Positions 1-9,702 of a stretch of 38,249 nucleotides of DNA are shown here, piece by piece. The position numbers and the translations under genes were made by a program. The first letter of the stretch is position 1. Each line of letters opens with the position of its first letter. This stretch comes from Dermatophilus congolensis. GTDB taxonomy: Bacteria; Actinomycetota; Actinomycetes; Actinomycetales; Dermatophilaceae. The DNA is taken from contig JAUNUP010000027.1 in the NCBI GenBank assembly GCA_030538115.1, forward strand, positions 1 to 38,249. The letters run 5' to 3'. The notes beneath the pieces are model-generated. The model saw nothing but the letters and a program-made list of their open reading frames with translations. It was not told where the DNA came from and made no database searches.

Positions 1-69
1 TAGCTCAACGGATAGAGCATCTGACTACGGATCAGAAGGTTAGGGGTTCGAATCCCTTAGGGCGCGCCA
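1..69 (+). tRNA. tRNA-Arg (anticodon ACG), 5' end cut by window edge
   Basis: The D arm, anticodon arm, T arm (AGGGG / TTCGAAT / CCCTT), 3' acceptor strand and an encoded CCA at 67-69 are all present. The anticodon stem TCTGA/TCAGA closes the loop CTACGGA, which gives anticodon ACG (Arg, CGN codons). The seven 5' acceptor bases lie before the window, so the gene is partial only because of the cut. A strong terminator follows directly. Confidence 0.93.
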
Positions 70-71
70 CC

Positions 72-104
72 AGCCGCAGGTCACCGAGTGACCTGCGGCT
101 TTTT
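72..104 (+). terminator. Rho-independent terminator of tRNA-Arg
   Basis: A 12-bp perfect stem (AGCCGCAGGTCA at 72-83 with its complement at 89-100) encloses a 5-nt loop and is followed by a T run ending at 104. It lies 2 nt after the tRNA CCA end, so it ends the tRNA transcript. Confidence 0.85.
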
Positions 105-269
105 CGTGCCCGTCGACGGCTCGCGTATCGCGACGCCCGGGCGGCGCGCGCCCCCTCGGGGGCGTCAGTACGTCGCCGACGAGGGTGAGTCGTTCCGCCG
201 TCCGGGCGATCTCGCCGACGCCCGTCGGCTGCCGCAGTAGGGCCGATACCGTACGTCTTGGTCTCAAAC

Positions 270-298
270 GGACGTGAGGTGTACGCACCGAATAAACT
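270..298 (+). promoter_or_regulatory. Possible promoter of the enoate reductase operon
   Basis: A TAAACT hexamer at 293-298 fits the actinobacterial -10 pattern TANNNT and lies 34 nt before the chosen ATG at 332. The -35 region (GGACGT, 270-275, 17-nt spacer) is poor. This is a weak call. The rest of the 105-331 gap shows nothing else I can support. Confidence 0.3.
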
Positions 299-331
299 CG
301 GGCGTGAGGCTTAAAAATGAAAGGGGTCTGC

Positions 332-898
332 ATGAGGTACGTCGGCATCGTGGGCAATAACGCGACCACATCCACTAACCGCACCTTGCTGCATTACATA
401 GCGAAACGCTATTCCGATCAGGCTGAGTTCGACGTCCAAGAGATACGTCCGCTGCCTGCCTTCAAAGCTTCGGATGACGAAGCGACGCCGGCCGAGGTGC
501 AGGTGCTCGTCGATGCGATCGCCGGATGCGACGGCGTGATCATCGCGACCCCGGAGTACAACCACACGATCCCCGCACCCCTGAAGAGTGCCCTCGAGTG
601 GTTGAGCTGGTCGGGCAGCGTGATGCGCGGAATGCCGGTGATGATCGTCGGAGCCTCGTACGGTCGCCTCGGCACTTCGCGAGCGCAGCAGCATCTGCGC
701 GACATCCTCACCAGCCCCTGGCTGCGTGCGCGGGCGCTTGCGTCGGAGTACCTGCTCGACGGCTCGCTCACAGCGTTCGACGACAACGGCGATCTCGTGG
801 ACCCGGCCGATGTGGAGGCGCTCGATTCGCACTTCGCCGAGTTTCAGGCTTTCACCCAGATCATCAAAGACGTCAACGCCAAGGAAAGGGCATTGTGA
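332..898 (+). CDS. NAD(P)H-dependent FMN reductase-family subunit (CrdA-like)
   Basis: A 188-residue flavodoxin-like protein of the FMN_red (NADPH-dependent FMN reductase) family. The N-terminal [10 protein letters not shown] flavin-phosphate loop and the family signature [18 protein letters not shown] are both visible. I chose ATG 332 over ATG 317 because GAAAGGGG at 319-326 sits 5 nt before it and overlaps the earlier codon. The stop overlaps the next start (TGATG at 896-900), so the two genes are translationally coupled. The protein is a paralogue of the N-terminal domain of the next gene (shared [14 protein letters not shown] and SRAQ..LR blocks), which points to a tandem duplication. The likely role is the electron-input subunit of a soluble NADH:enoate reductase, as CrdA is in Vibrio Crd. 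That role is inferred from architecture; the flavin reductase fold itself is clear. Confidence 0.85.
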   Translation: MRYVGIVGNNATTSTNRTLLHYIAKRYSDQAEFDVQEIRPLPAFKASDDEATPAEVQVLVDAIAGCDGVIIATPEYNHTIPAPLKSALEWLSWSGSVMRGMPVMIVGASYGRLGTSRAQQHLRDILTSPWLRARALASEYLLDGSLTAFDDNGDLVDPADVEALDSHFAEFQAFTQIIKDVNAKERAL

Positions 899-3354
899 TG
901 ATGAAGCTCATCGGCGTCGTCGGATCCAATGCCGACTTCTCGTACAACCGCGTTCTGCTGCAATACATCAAGAAGCATTTCGCCGATCAGTTCGATCTCG
1001 AAATCCTCGAGACGCGGGACTATCCGATGTTCGACGCGAGCAGCGACGAGAGCGACAACGAGTTGCTCACATCGACGGCTGACAAGATCGAACTCGCCGA
1101 CGGTGTCATCCTGGCGACTCCCGAGTACAACCACTCGGTACCTGCAGCCTTGAACAGCTTCATCGAGTGGTTCTCGCATGACCTGCACCCGCTGGCCGGC
1201 AAGCCGGTGATGATCGTCGGCGCCTCCAGTGACGTGCAGGGGTCGTCGCGTGCCCAGCTCCACCTGCGCCAGATTCTCGATGCCCCGGGTGTCGACGCCC
1301 TCGTGATGCCGGGCTTCGAATTTCTGCTCGGCACGGCACACGAAGCGTTCGACGAGTCAGGCGACATCAAAGACCAGAACACGGTCGCCTTCCTCGAGTC
1401 GTGCGTCAAACGGTTCCAGCGTTTCCTCGGCATCGCCAACCTGCTCAACCTGCCCGAAGACATCCAGTTCGAGCCGGGGACCTACGAGGTCACTGCACAG
1501 GGCTACAACGGCAGGCTGCCCATGACCGTGACCTTCGGGCGCGACCGCATCGAGGACATCTGGATCGACACGACGGGTGAGACCGAGGGCATCGCCGACG
1601 TGGTGTTCACGCGCATTCCCGAGCAGATCATCGCCGGGCAGACCCTCAACATCGACACCGTCTCGGGCGCCACCTCCACCAGCCAAGGCGTGCTCGACGG
1701 CGTTGCCGACGCGGCTCGGCTCGCGAGTGCCGACCCGGCGATCCTGCGCAACCGTCCGCAGCCGTCGAAGGCATCGGTCTCGGCGCCCACCGTCATCGAG
1801 ACCGATGTCGTCGTGGTCGGCGGAGGCGGTGCAGGCCTCGCCGCAGCGGCGTCTGTGATCCAGAGCGGCAAGAAGGTCGTGCTGCTCGAGAAGTTCCCCT
1901 CCGTCGGCGGCAACACCGTGCGCACCGGCGGACCCATGAACTCCGCCGACCCGACGTGGCAGAACACGTTCGCAGCCCTGCCGGGCGAGGACACCACGCT
2001 CCGAGGCATGCTCGACCTGCCCGACTCCGAGATCGACCCCGAATACCTCGACGATTTCCACGAGTTGCAGAACCAGATCCGCAGCTACTTCGACGATGTC
2101 GAGCGGGCCGAGCGCGCCGAGAACAGTGACAAGCCGGGCGAGTACCTCTTCGATTCGTCGCTGTGGCACCGGATGCAGACGTACCTCGGCGGCAAGCGCA
2201 CCGACCTCACGGGCACCCGCACGTACGGCGACTACGACCTCGTCAAGTCGCTCACCGACAACGTGCTCGACTCCGTGCACTGGCTCGAGGAGATCGGGGT
2301 CGAGTTCGACTACGGCGAGGTGTCGATGCCGGTCGGCGCGCTCTGGCGGAGGGGCCACAAGCCCGTCGCGAACGAGGGGTACGCGTACGTCAAGGCACTG
2401 AGCACGTGGGTCGAGAACCACGGCGGCGACATCCGCACGGAGACGGACGTGACGAAGCTCGTCGTCGAAGACGGACGGGTCGTGGGTGTCGAAGCCGTCA
2501 GCGGCGACCAGCGGGTCGTCGTTCGCGCCGGCGCGGTGGTGCTGGCCAGCGGCGGCTTCGGCTCCAACACGAAGATGCTGCAGAAGTACAACACGTACTG
2601 GGAGGAGATCGCCGACGACACCACGACGTCGAACTCGCCCGCGATTCAGGGTGACGGCATCAACCTCGGCCTCCAGGCGGGCGCTGCACTGGTCGACATG
2701 GGCTTCATCCAGATGCTGCCCACCTGCGACCCGAAGACCGGGGCGTTGTTCACCGGTCTGCAGGTGCCACCGGCGAACTTCGTCATGGTCAACCAGCAGG
2801 GCAGGCGATTCGTCAACGAGTTCGGCAGCCGCGACGAGATCTCGAAGGCGGCCATCGCCAACGGCACGCTCTACTACCTGATCGCCGACGACGAGATCAA
2901 GAAGACCGCCTTCAACACCAACCAGCAGAAGCTCGACGAGCAGGTGGCGAAGAACGACGGCACGCTCTACCGCGCCGACACCTTGGAGGAGCTCGCGGTG
3001 CAGATCGGCCTCGACCCGCAGGTTCTCGTCGAGGAGATCGGCAAGTACAACTCCTACGCCGATGCCGGGCACGACCCGGAGTTCAACAAGTCGGCCTTCG
3101 ACCTCAAGGTCGTGCAGCCGCCGTTCTACGCGACTCCGCGTCGACCGGCCGTGCACCACACGATGGGCGGCTTGAAGATCAACACCCGTACCGAGGTGTT
3201 GAACGACGAAGGAGAGGTCATTCCAGGCCTGTACGCGGCCGGCGAGGTGAGCGGCGGTATCCACGCGGGCAACCGTCTCGGCGGCAATGCGTTGGCCGAC
3301 ATCTTCACCTTCGGCCGGTTCGCGGGCACCAACGCGGCGACGTTCGCCGGTTAG
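898..3354 (+). CDS. Three-domain 2-enoate (fumarate/cinnamate-type) reductase, CrdB-like
   Basis: An 818-residue fusion. Residues 1-185 are an FMN_red (NADH:flavin) domain with [18 protein letters not shown]. Residues about 195-275 are an FMN_bind domain with the flavinylation motif DTVSGAT, whose Thr259 is the expected covalent FMN acceptor. Residues about 300-818 are a flavocytochrome-c/urocanate-reductase-type FAD domain with the GGGGAG dinucleotide fold near 309, the [10 protein letters not shown] active-site segment, HHTMGG, and the C-terminal [13 protein letters not shown] motif. Start ATG 898 (or 901) follows an AAGGAAAGGG ribosome site at 881-890 and overlaps the upstream stop. The family reduces the C=C bond of an alpha,beta-unsaturated acid with electrons passed NADH to FMN to covalent FMN to FAD. 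This domain order matches the NADH:cinnamate reductase Crd of Vibrio. There is no haem motif, signal peptide or TAT signal, so the enzyme should be cytosolic. The exact substrate (cinnamate, acrylate, urocanate, fumarate) cannot be read from sequence. Confidence 0.88.
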   Translation: MMKLIGVVGSNADFSYNRVLLQYIKKHFADQFDLEILETRDYPMFDASSDESDNELLTSTADKIELADGVILATPEYNHSVPAALNSFIEWFSHDLHPLAGKPVMIVGASSDVQGSSRAQLHLRQILDAPGVDALVMPGFEFLLGTAHEAFDESGDIKDQNTVAFLESCVKRFQRFLGIANLLNLPEDIQFEPGTYEVTAQGYNGRLPMTVTFGRDRIEDIWIDTTGETEGIADVVFTRIPEQIIAGQTLNIDTVSGATSTSQGVLDGVADAARLASADPAILRNRPQPSKASVSAPTVIETDVVVVGGGGAGLAAAASVIQSGKKVVLLEKFPSVGGNTVRTGGPMNSADPTWQNTFAALPGEDTTLRGMLDLPDSEIDPEYLDDFHELQNQIRSYFDDVERAERAENSDKPGEYLFDSSLWHRMQTYLGGKRTDLTGTRTYGDYDLVKSLTDNVLDSVHWLEEIGVEFDYGEVSMPVGALWRRGHKPVANEGYAYVKALSTWVENHGGDIRTETDVTKLVVEDGRVVGVEAVSGDQRVVVRAGAVVLASGGFGSNTKMLQKYNTYWEEIADDTTTSNSPAIQGDGINLGLQAGAALVDMGFIQMLPTCDPKTGALFTGLQVPPANFVMVNQQGRRFVNEFGSRDEISKAAIANGTLYYLIADDEIKKTAFNTNQQKLDEQVAKNDGTLYRADTLEELAVQIGLDPQVLVEEIGKYNSYADAGHDPEFNKSAFDLKVVQPPFYATPRRPAVHHTMGGLKINTRTEVLNDEGEVIPGLYAAGEVSGGIHAGNRLGGNALADIFTFGRFAGTNAATFAG

Positions 3355-3376
3355 GCGGCGCTGAGAGGCAACGCGG

Positions 3377-4318
3377 ATGAGGATCGGGACCGTACACGTG
3401 CACCTCATGGGAACAGTCATCGAGGTGAAGGTGGAGGCCGACGATCCCGATCCTCTCCTGCGTGACGCGGTCGACAGGCTGCGCGTCTACGAACATAGGT
3501 TCAGCGCCAACGATCCGGTCTCGGAGCTCGGCGCCGTCAACCGGGCTTCGGGGCGTGCGCCTGTCACCGTGCATCCCGAGCTGTTCGAACTGATCGCGGC
3601 CGGCCTGGAGCACAGCCGGGCGCCCGACTCGATGCTCAACATCGCCATCGGTCCGCTGGTGCAGCTCTGGCGCATCGGTTTCGCGGATGCCCGCGTGCCC
3701 CGCCAGAGCGAGATCGACGCCGCCCTCGAACTCTGCGACCCGGGCGAGGTCGACCTCGACGAACGCAGCCGGAGCGTGTTCGTGCGTCGGCCCGGAGCGC
3801 GGTTGGATCTGGGGGCGCTCGCCAAGGGGCACATCGCAGACCTGCTCATCGCCCGCGTGGCTGAGCAGGGCGTACGGTCCGCGATGGTCAACCTGGGCGG
3901 CAACGTTCTCGCCTACGGCCCGTCTCCTCGCCAGGAGGACGGCTTTTGGCGGGTCGGGCTGCGCCATCCCGTACACCCGGAGGGCGTATTGGGGCAGCTG
4001 AGCATCGAGCAGGGATCCGTGGTGACGTCCGGCGTCTATCAACGCACGCTGACCAGCGGCGATCGGGTCTTTCACCACATTCTCGACCCGCGCACCGGGC
4101 ATCCGGTCGAGACCGACGTGACCTCGCTGACCGTCGTCTCGCCCCGCTCCGTGGACGGCGAAATCTGGACGAGCCGGCTCTTCGGGCAGGGCGTGTCCAC
4201 GATTCTGCAGACGGTGACGGCGCAGCCCGACTGCGAGGCGATCGTCATCACCGACGACCTTCGCCTCTACGCGACGGGTGGCCTGCGGGACACAATCGAC
4301 GTGCTCACCGAACAGTGA
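3377..4318 (+). CDS. apbE: ApbE-family FAD:protein FMN transferase
   Basis: A 313-residue protein of the ApbE family, which moves FMN from FAD onto a Thr/Ser of an FMN_bind domain. Family blocks are HRFSANDPVSELGAVN, LDLGALAKGHIADL, MVNLGGNV, VVTSGVYQR and HHILDPRTGHPV. The C-terminal magnesium segment is unusual: VDGEIWTSRLFGQG where most members have a DALSTALFVLG-like string. There is no lipobox or signal peptide, so it should act in the cytosol, unlike many exported ApbE proteins. It starts 22 nt after the reductase with GAGAGG as ribosome site and belongs to the same operon. Its obvious client is Thr259 of the upstream reductase. Confidence 0.9.
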   Translation: MRIGTVHVHLMGTVIEVKVEADDPDPLLRDAVDRLRVYEHRFSANDPVSELGAVNRASGRAPVTVHPELFELIAAGLEHSRAPDSMLNIAIGPLVQLWRIGFADARVPRQSEIDAALELCDPGEVDLDERSRSVFVRRPGARLDLGALAKGHIADLLIARVAEQGVRSAMVNLGGNVLAYGPSPRQEDGFWRVGLRHPVHPEGVLGQLSIEQGSVVTSGVYQRTLTSGDRVFHHILDPRTGHPVETDVTSLTVVSPRSVDGEIWTSRLFGQGVSTILQTVTAQPDCEAIVITDDLRLYATGGLRDTIDVLTEQ

Positions 4319-4352
4319 TGCCCCGGTCGCAGGTGCCTGCGGCCGGGGCATC
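4317..4352. terminator. Bidirectional hairpin between apbE and the glutamate dehydrogenase
   Basis: A 10-bp perfect stem (GATGCCCCGG at 4317-4326, CCGGGGCATC at 4343-4352) carries an inner CGCAGG/CCTGCG stem. It lies between two convergent genes and overlaps the apbE stop. It lacks a T tract, so factor-assisted or hairpin-only termination is likely. Confidence 0.65.
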
Positions 4353-4365
4353 ACACGCCTGACGG

Positions 4366-7300
4366 TCAGGCTGCGGAATCGCCTCGGGTGCGCTCGACCT
4401 CGCGGAATGCCTGGTCGGCGAGTTCACCTGTCGAGGTCGGTGCGTCGCCGCTGCCCTTCGCCTCGGAGGCGTAGCGCGCGATCTCGTCGGCCACACCACC
4501 CAGGGGAGTCGCCAGCAACTCGCGGACTCCGGTGTCGAGCAGACGCGTGAACTGTAGGTACAGCTCACACTGGCTCGCCGTAGGCACGTGGCAGTCGAGC
4601 GCCTCGACCTGCAGCACGAAGTCGCGCAGACGGAACACCTCGCGCGCGACGACGTAGGCCTTGACCGCCTCCGCCAGGGTTGCGCCCGTGTCTTCCATCG
4701 CGCGGAGCACGAACGTGATGCCGCCCCGGTTGACGACGGAGTTCGACAGCCTGGTCGCGATGATCTCGCGCCGCAGCGGGTGCCCCTGCAGGGCATCGGT
4801 GAACTCACGTAGCGGCTCGGGGAAGTACTCGGCCAACTCCTGCTCGAACCACGGGTCGTCGGGCAGGGTCGTGTCGAGCAGTTGCGCTTCGATCGTCAGC
4901 TTCGCGTAGGCGACCAGCACGGCCAGTTCGGGCGAGGTGAGGCCGCGCCCCTTCTCGCCACGACGAACCAGCTCGTCGCTCGACGGCAGGGCCTCGAGGT
5001 CGCGGTCGAGGCCGCCGTGCTCCTCCAACCACGTCATCAGACGCTCGTAGGCCGCAGACATCTCGGCGCCCTCGTGCCGCGCGTTCGCGAGCAATACGTT
5101 CTGCTCGTAGTTGGTGCGCAGCACCTTCTCGGCGACCTCGTCGGTCATCGAGCGCAGCAGCTCATCGCGCTGCGGGCGGGTCATGCGGCCCGCAGCCTCG
5201 ACCGTGCCGAGGAGGATCTTGATGTTGACCTCCTGGTCGGAGGAGTCGACTCCGCCGGAGTTGTCGATCGCGTCGGTGTTGATGCGGATGCCGTTCTGCG
5301 CGGCCTCGATACGGCCGCGCTGGCTCGCGCCGAGATTGCCGCCTTCGCCGACGACGCGGCAGCGCAAGTCGGCTCCGTTGACGCGGATGGCGTCGTTGGC
5401 GCGGTCGCCGACCTCGCTGTTCAGCTCGTCGGTCGCCTTGATGTACGTGCCGATTCCACCGTTCCAGAGCAGGTCGACGGGGGCCACGAGGATCGCCCGC
5501 ATGAGCTCGGCCGGGGTGGCGTGCCCGTCGGCGAACGCGTTGCCGAGGCCCAGCGCCTCACGCATCTGCGGGGTCACGTCGATCGACTTGGCGCTCCGTG
5601 GAAAGACACCGCCGCCTGTGCTGATGAGCGACGTGTCGTAGTCGGCCCAGGACGAGTGCGGCAGGGCGAACATGCGCTCTCGCTCCGCGAACGACGTCTC
5701 GGGGTCGGGCGTCGGGTCGATGAAGATGTGCCGGTGGTCGAACGCCGCCACGAGCTTGAGGTGGCGGCTGAGCAGCATGCCGTTGCCGAACACGTCTCCG
5801 CTCATGTCGCCGACGCCCACCACGGTGAAGTCGGTGGTCTGGGTGTCGATGTCCATCTCGAGGAAGTGGCGCTTGACCGACTCCCAGGCACCGCGCGCGG
5901 TGATGGCCATGCCCTTGTGGTCGTAGCCGCTCGACCCGCCGGAGGCGAACGCGTCGCCGAGCCAGAAGTCGTACGCGGCCGAGACCTCGTTGGCCAGGTC
6001 GGAGAACGACGCCGTGCCCTTGTCGGCCGCGACGACGAGGTAGGTGTCGTCGGCGTCGTGGCGCACAACACGCTCGGGGTTCACGGTCGCGCCGTCGCGG
6101 ATCGTGTCGGTCACCGTGAGGAGTGCGCCGACGAACTGCTCGTAGGCCGACCGCCCGGCGGCCAGCCAGGCGCCACGATCCTTCTGCGGGTCGGGCAGGT
6201 TCTTGGGACAGAAGCCGCCTTTCGCGCCCGCGGGCACGATCACGGAGTTCTTCACCATCTGCGCCTTGACCAGGCCCAAAACCTCGGTGCGGAAGTCGTC
6301 GCGACGGTCCGACCAGCGCAGGCCACCGCGGGCGACCTTGCCGAACCGCAGGTGCACGCCCTCCAGGCGTGGGCTGTAGACCCAGGCCTCGACGAGCGGG
6401 CGCGGCGCCGGCAGGTGTGGCACGAGCCCCGGGACGAGCTTGAACGCGACCGCCTCCGGGGGCAGACCGTCGGCGGGCTGGTAGAAGTTCGTGCGCTGAC
6501 CTGCACGGATGACATCGACGTAGGCGCGGATCATCGTGTCGTGGTCGAGGCTCGGCACGTTCTCGAGTGCGGCCTCGATCCCCTGCGCCGCAGCGTCTTC
6601 GAGCTGCTCCCGACCGGTCGCGTCAGCGCCATCGGTGCCGTCAGCGGCCAGCGCGAAGCGGGCCTCGAACAGCGAGACGAGGTGTCGGGCGATCTCGGCG
6701 TTCTCGACGAGCGCGGCCTCGAGGTAGTTGAGCGAGTACGGAGTGGTCTGCCGCAGGTACGTGGCGACCAGGCGAAGCACGACCACCTGCATCCACGTGA
6801 GGTTCGCGGTGCCGACGAGCTGGTTGAGCGGGTCGCTCTCGGCGCGGCGTCGCCACACGGCGAGGAAGGCGGGCAGGAACCCGGCTTCGGGGCCGGTGCC
6901 GCTGCGCCAGAACGACTCCTCGGCCGCGATGCCGAAGTCGAGGATGTAACCCTGCGATCCGTCGTTCGCGACGACGCGGGTGGTGCGCTCGTCGAGCACC
7001 CGCAGACCGAAGTCGAGCAGGATCGGCAGCACCTCGGTGAGCTCCAACGCACGGGCGGAGTAGAGGCGCAGCCGCCGCGCCCCTGCGGCACCGTCGAGCT
7101 CCTGGTAGAGCCCGGCGCGCAGACCGGCGTCGGCCGTCGTGTCACCACTCGTGTCACCGCTGGTGTCAGAGACGGTGAGCGCTTCGAGGTGGCTCACATC
7201 CACCGCCGACATGCGCGGGCTGTGCTGGGCCTTGTACGCCTCGTCGAATCCGTCGGCCCACCGCTGGGCGAGGCGTGCGGCCTCCACTTCGCCGAACTCG

Positions 7301-8772
7301 GCGATGAGCGCGTCGCGCCATTCGCCGTGCCAGGTACGCACGGCGGCGCGGATCCACTCCTGCACCACGTCGAGGTCGACGGTCGGCGCATCGACGCTGT
7401 CGCGGCGGATGACGAAGTGCAGGATTGCCATGGTCGAATCGCTCACGCGCACCGAGTGTTCGGCCGCGGTGCCGTGGTAGGCGCGCATGAGTATCGCCTC
7501 GATGCGCTCGCGCACGCGGGGCGTGTAGCGGTCGCGGGGCAGCACCACGAGGCACGACGTGAACCGTCCGAAGGCGTCGGGACGCGCGAACAGCAGTGTG
7601 CGGCGGTGGAATCGGGAGGCGATGATCCGCGTCGTCACCTCGGCGAGGTAGCCCACGTCGCTCTGGAAGAGGTCGTCGCGCGGGTACCGCTCCAGCAGGT
7701 TGACCAGACGGGTGCCGGCGTGGCTGTCGGCTTCGAGGCCGGCCCGCTCCAGCACCTGGCCCACCTTCGTGGCGATCACCGGGATCTCGAGCACGGAGGA
7801 GTGGTGTACCGCCGAGGTGAACAGGCCGATGAAGCGGTGTTCGCCGTTGACGCGGCCCTGCTCGTCGAACGTCTTCACGCCCACGTAGTCGAGGTGCGCC
7901 GCGCGGTGCACGGTCGACATGGCGTTGGCCTCGGTGATGATCAGCAGTTCGGGGTCGAGGGCCTTGTCGAGCAGCACACCGGAGAGGGGGCGCGTGGGAG
8001 TGCCGCCGTCGCCGCGCATGAGCCCGAGGCCCGAGCCCGGCACCTGCACGAGCGCGGTGCCACCGTCGTGCTCCTGCAGTTCGTACCGGCGGTAGCCGAG
8101 AAAGACGAAGTGATCGCGCACCAGCCAGTCGAGCAGCTCGGCGACCCGGCCGCGTTCGTCGGCACCGACCGCAGCGGGGGAGTGCGCCAGACCCGCGCTG
8201 ATCTCTTCTGCCCGCTCGACCATGGCCCGCCAGTCGGCGACCGCGGCCTCGACCTCGTTCACGACCCCGCGCACGGTCTCGGCAAGTGTGTCGAGCGCCT
8301 CCTGGCCACCGGCCCGGGGAACCTCGACCGACACCCACGACTCCGCGATGCCGTCCTCGTTCTCGAATCCGGTGATCAGGCCGGCGTCGTCGCGCTGCAC
8401 CCGCAGAATCGGGTGCACGAACAGCCGGATCTCCTCGCCGAGCCGGTCGAGCAGCACGGTGATGGAGTCGACGATGAACGGCGCGTCATCCGTGACCACC
8501 TGGATCACGGTGTTGCCGGGCGCCCACCCGTGGGTCTCGACGCGCGGCGTGAACGCCTGCACCGCGGTCTGACCGGGGGTGCGCTCGCGGGCCAGAGCAA
8601 GGTGGGCGAGCAGGGCACCGAGCAGGTCTTCGGAGCTGCGCGCGGCGAGGTCTTCGGTGAGAACGTGCCGGTAGTACGCCTCGATGAGGGCCGGCGTGGC
8701 GGTCGAACCGGGGCCGATCAGGGCGCCGACCTCGGTCAGAATCGCAGACCGACGTTCATCCTGTGTGCTCAT
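4366..8772 (-). CDS. gdh: NAD-specific glutamate dehydrogenase, large (GDH-180-like) type
   Basis: A 1468-residue protein of the bacterial NAD-GDH family, which deaminates glutamate to 2-oxoglutarate and ammonia with NAD. The long N-terminal part carries ACT-like regulatory segments (for example VTDDAPFIVDSITVLLDRLGEE). The catalytic part begins near residue 780; it includes the lysine-rich LVKAQMVKNSVIVPAGAKGG segment (about 830-855), GVGDMSGDVFGNGML and LWNGGIGTYIKA. It is somewhat shorter than the roughly 1600-residue members in Mycobacterium and Streptomyces, without an obvious missing block. ATG 8772 follows GAGGAGAC. A TAGGGT hexamer on the minus strand at 8843-8838 could be its -10 box, and a CCGCC/GGCGG hairpin (8803-8815) lies in the leader. 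It is transcribed alone. The long open frame on the opposite strand is a codon-bias shadow. Confidence 0.96.
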   Translation of the reverse strand: MSTQDERRSAILTEVGALIGPGSTATPALIEAYYRHVLTEDLAARSSEDLLGALLAHLALARERTPGQTAVQAFTPRVETHGWAPGNTVIQVVTDDAPFIVDSITVLLDRLGEEIRLFVHPILRVQRDDAGLITGFENEDGIAESWVSVEVPRAGGQEALDTLAETVRGVVNEVEAAVADWRAMVERAEEISAGLAHSPAAVGADERGRVAELLDWLVRDHFVFLGYRRYELQEHDGGTALVQVPGSGLGLMRGDGGTPTRPLSGVLLDKALDPELLIITEANAMSTVHRAAHLDYVGVKTFDEQGRVNGEHRFIGLFTSAVHHSSVLEIPVIATKVGQVLERAGLEADSHAGTRLVNLLERYPRDDLFQSDVGYLAEVTTRIIASRFHRRTLLFARPDAFGRFTSCLVVLPRDRYTPRVRERIEAILMRAYHGTAAEHSVRVSDSTMAILHFVIRRDSVDAPTVDLDVVQEWIRAAVRTWHGEWRDALIAEFGEVEAARLAQRWADGFDEAYKAQHSPRMSAVDVSHLEALTVSDTSGDTSGDTTADAGLRAGLYQELDGAAGARRLRLYSARALELTEVLPILLDFGLRVLDERTTRVVANDGSQGYILDFGIAAEESFWRSGTGPEAGFLPAFLAVWRRRAESDPLNQLVGTANLTWMQVVVLRLVATYLRQTTPYSLNYLEAALVENAEIARHLVSLFEARFALAADGTDGADATGREQLEDAAAQGIEAALENVPSLDHDTMIRAYVDVIRAGQRTNFYQPADGLPPEAVAFKLVPGLVPHLPAPRPLVEAWVYSPRLEGVHLRFGKVARGGLRWSDRRDDFRTEVLGLVKAQMVKNSVIVPAGAKGGFCPKNLPDPQKDRGAWLAAGRSAYEQFVGALLTVTDTIRDGATVNPERVVRHDADDTYLVVAADKGTASFSDLANEVSAAYDFWLGDAFASGGSSGYDHKGMAITARGAWESVKRHFLEMDIDTQTTDFTVVGVGDMSGDVFGNGMLLSRHLKLVAAFDHRHIFIDPTPDPETSFAERERMFALPHSSWADYDTSLISTGGGVFPRSAKSIDVTPQMREALGLGNAFADGHATPAELMRAILVAPVDLLWNGGIGTYIKATDELNSEVGDRANDAIRVNGADLRCRVVGEGGNLGASQRGRIEAAQNGIRINTDAIDNSGGVDSSDQEVNIKILLGTVEAAGRMTRPQRDELLRSMTDEVAEKVLRTNYEQNVLLANARHEGAEMSAAYERLMTWLEEHGGLDRDLEALPSSDELVRRGEKGRGLTSPELAVLVAYAKLTIEAQLLDTTLPDDPWFEQELAEYFPEPLREFTDALQGHPLRREIIATRLSNSVVNRGGITFVLRAMEDTGATLAEAVKAYVVAREVFRLRDFVLQVEALDCHVPTASQCELYLQFTRLLDTGVRELLATPLGGVADEIARYASEAKGSGDAPTSTGELADQAFREVERTRGDSAA

Positions 8773-8916
8773 CCCCGTCTCCTCATGGGCCTTACCTGGT
8801 CACCGCCGACGGCGGCATGACTTCACGAATGTTCTCGACCCTATTGGTCTCGGCGGTTCGGAGGCGGCGGGTTGCGCGGGTTGGGATTGTGGTGGTCGCG
8901 ACGCCCACACCCACGG

Positions 8917-8945
8917 TTGACGCTTCTTCAGGTGCTGTTCAGACT
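8917..8945 (+). promoter_or_regulatory. Candidate promoter of the DUF4232-like gene
   Basis: TTGACG (8917-8922) and CAGACT (8940-8945) are separated by 17 nt and lie 37 nt upstream of the ATG at 8983. The -35 box is good and the -10 box is weak. Confidence 0.4.
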
Positions 8946-8982
8946 CGGGAAGGCGGACGTTTGCGTCGAGACGGAGGTGCGC

Positions 8983-9699
8983 ATGTCCCGTGCCGTTGAA
9001 GACGAGCAGGGTGGTTCGCGAGGTGGGTGGCCCATGTTGGCCACGGCCTCGGGCCTTCTCGCGCTCGCCGGCTTCGGTGGCCTCGGCGTGGTGCTCGTGA
9101 ACGCGGCGACCGAAGCGGACAGGGTTGCGGTGCAAGGAGATCCGTCTGTACCGGAGGCGGGGCAGGCGACGGGATGGGACTACGAGAACGACGAGATTCT
9201 GCCCGCGATACTGCCGAACGTGCTGTACCCGGCCGAGCCCGCTCCGGGCACGTTCGAGGCACGTGATTGCGTGACCGATGACGTTTCGCTGGTCAACCAC
9301 GGCTGGCAGTCGACCGAGCAGCGGCGAGCCACCAGGATCACGGCTACGAACGTCTCCGGCGTGACGTGCAAGGTCGAGGGATGGCCGAGCCTGGTCATCG
9401 AACAGGGCGAGCCGATGCGTCTCGCGTTCAAGCAGATGTCGAGGGCCGCGAACGGCGAGCCGGTGCCGGCGCCGAGCCTCATTCTCGAACACGGGCACAG
9501 CATGACCACCACCCTCATCTGGACACGAGCGCCGGCGGTGGACGCGAAGACCCCCCAGCGTCTGACCCTGCGCGTCGGTCGCCACCCCGAGGCCCGCGAG
9601 GTGCCCCTCTCCAAACCGCCTGCACCGTTCGACATCGCCGCGGGAGGAGTGATCGAGCAGACACCGTGGCAACCGGCGCAGTCGTCCTCGCCTGGGTGA
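8983..9699 (+). CDS. Membrane-anchored DUF4232-like exported protein
   Basis: A 238-residue protein with a short Arg/Glu-rich N-terminus, one hydrophobic segment (about residues 18-45, LATASGLLALAGFGGLGVVL) acting as anchor or uncleaved signal, and an extracellular domain. From about residue 95 the domain has the DUF4232 pattern: CVTDDVSL, a run of RATRITATNVSGVTCKVEGWPSL, and late beta strands. Two conserved cysteines could form a disulfide. ATG 8983 was chosen because GGAGGT (8973-8978) precedes it. The stop lies 3 nt from the stop of the convergent CMD gene. The family has no established function; lipoprotein and cell-wall roles are guesses only. Confidence 0.7.
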   Translation: MSRAVEDEQGGSRGGWPMLATASGLLALAGFGGLGVVLVNAATEADRVAVQGDPSVPEAGQATGWDYENDEILPAILPNVLYPAEPAPGTFEARDCVTDDVSLVNHGWQSTEQRRATRITATNVSGVTCKVEGWPSLVIEQGEPMRLAFKQMSRAANGEPVPAPSLILEHGHSMTTTLIWTRAPAVDAKTPQRLTLRVGRHPEAREVPLSKPPAPFDIAAGGVIEQTPWQPAQSSSPG

Positions 9700-9702
9700 T
9701 CG

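Noticed and set aside
526..897. N-terminal extension of the enoate reductase frame upstream of 898
   Set aside because: It overlaps the coding sequence of the preceding flavin reductase in another frame, is Arg-rich nonsense, and a good ribosome site precedes ATG 898.
1357..3420. A 687-codon open frame opposite the enoate reductase
   Set aside because: It is a shadow of the real gene, with Arg/Val/Gly-rich sequence and no start context or family motif.
4882..8820. A 1312-codon open frame on the plus strand opposite the glutamate dehydrogenase
   Set aside because: It is a mirror of GC-rich codon bias. The translation is Val/Arg/Gly/Asp/His-rich low-complexity sequence with no recognisable motif, while the minus strand encodes a full, conserved enzyme.
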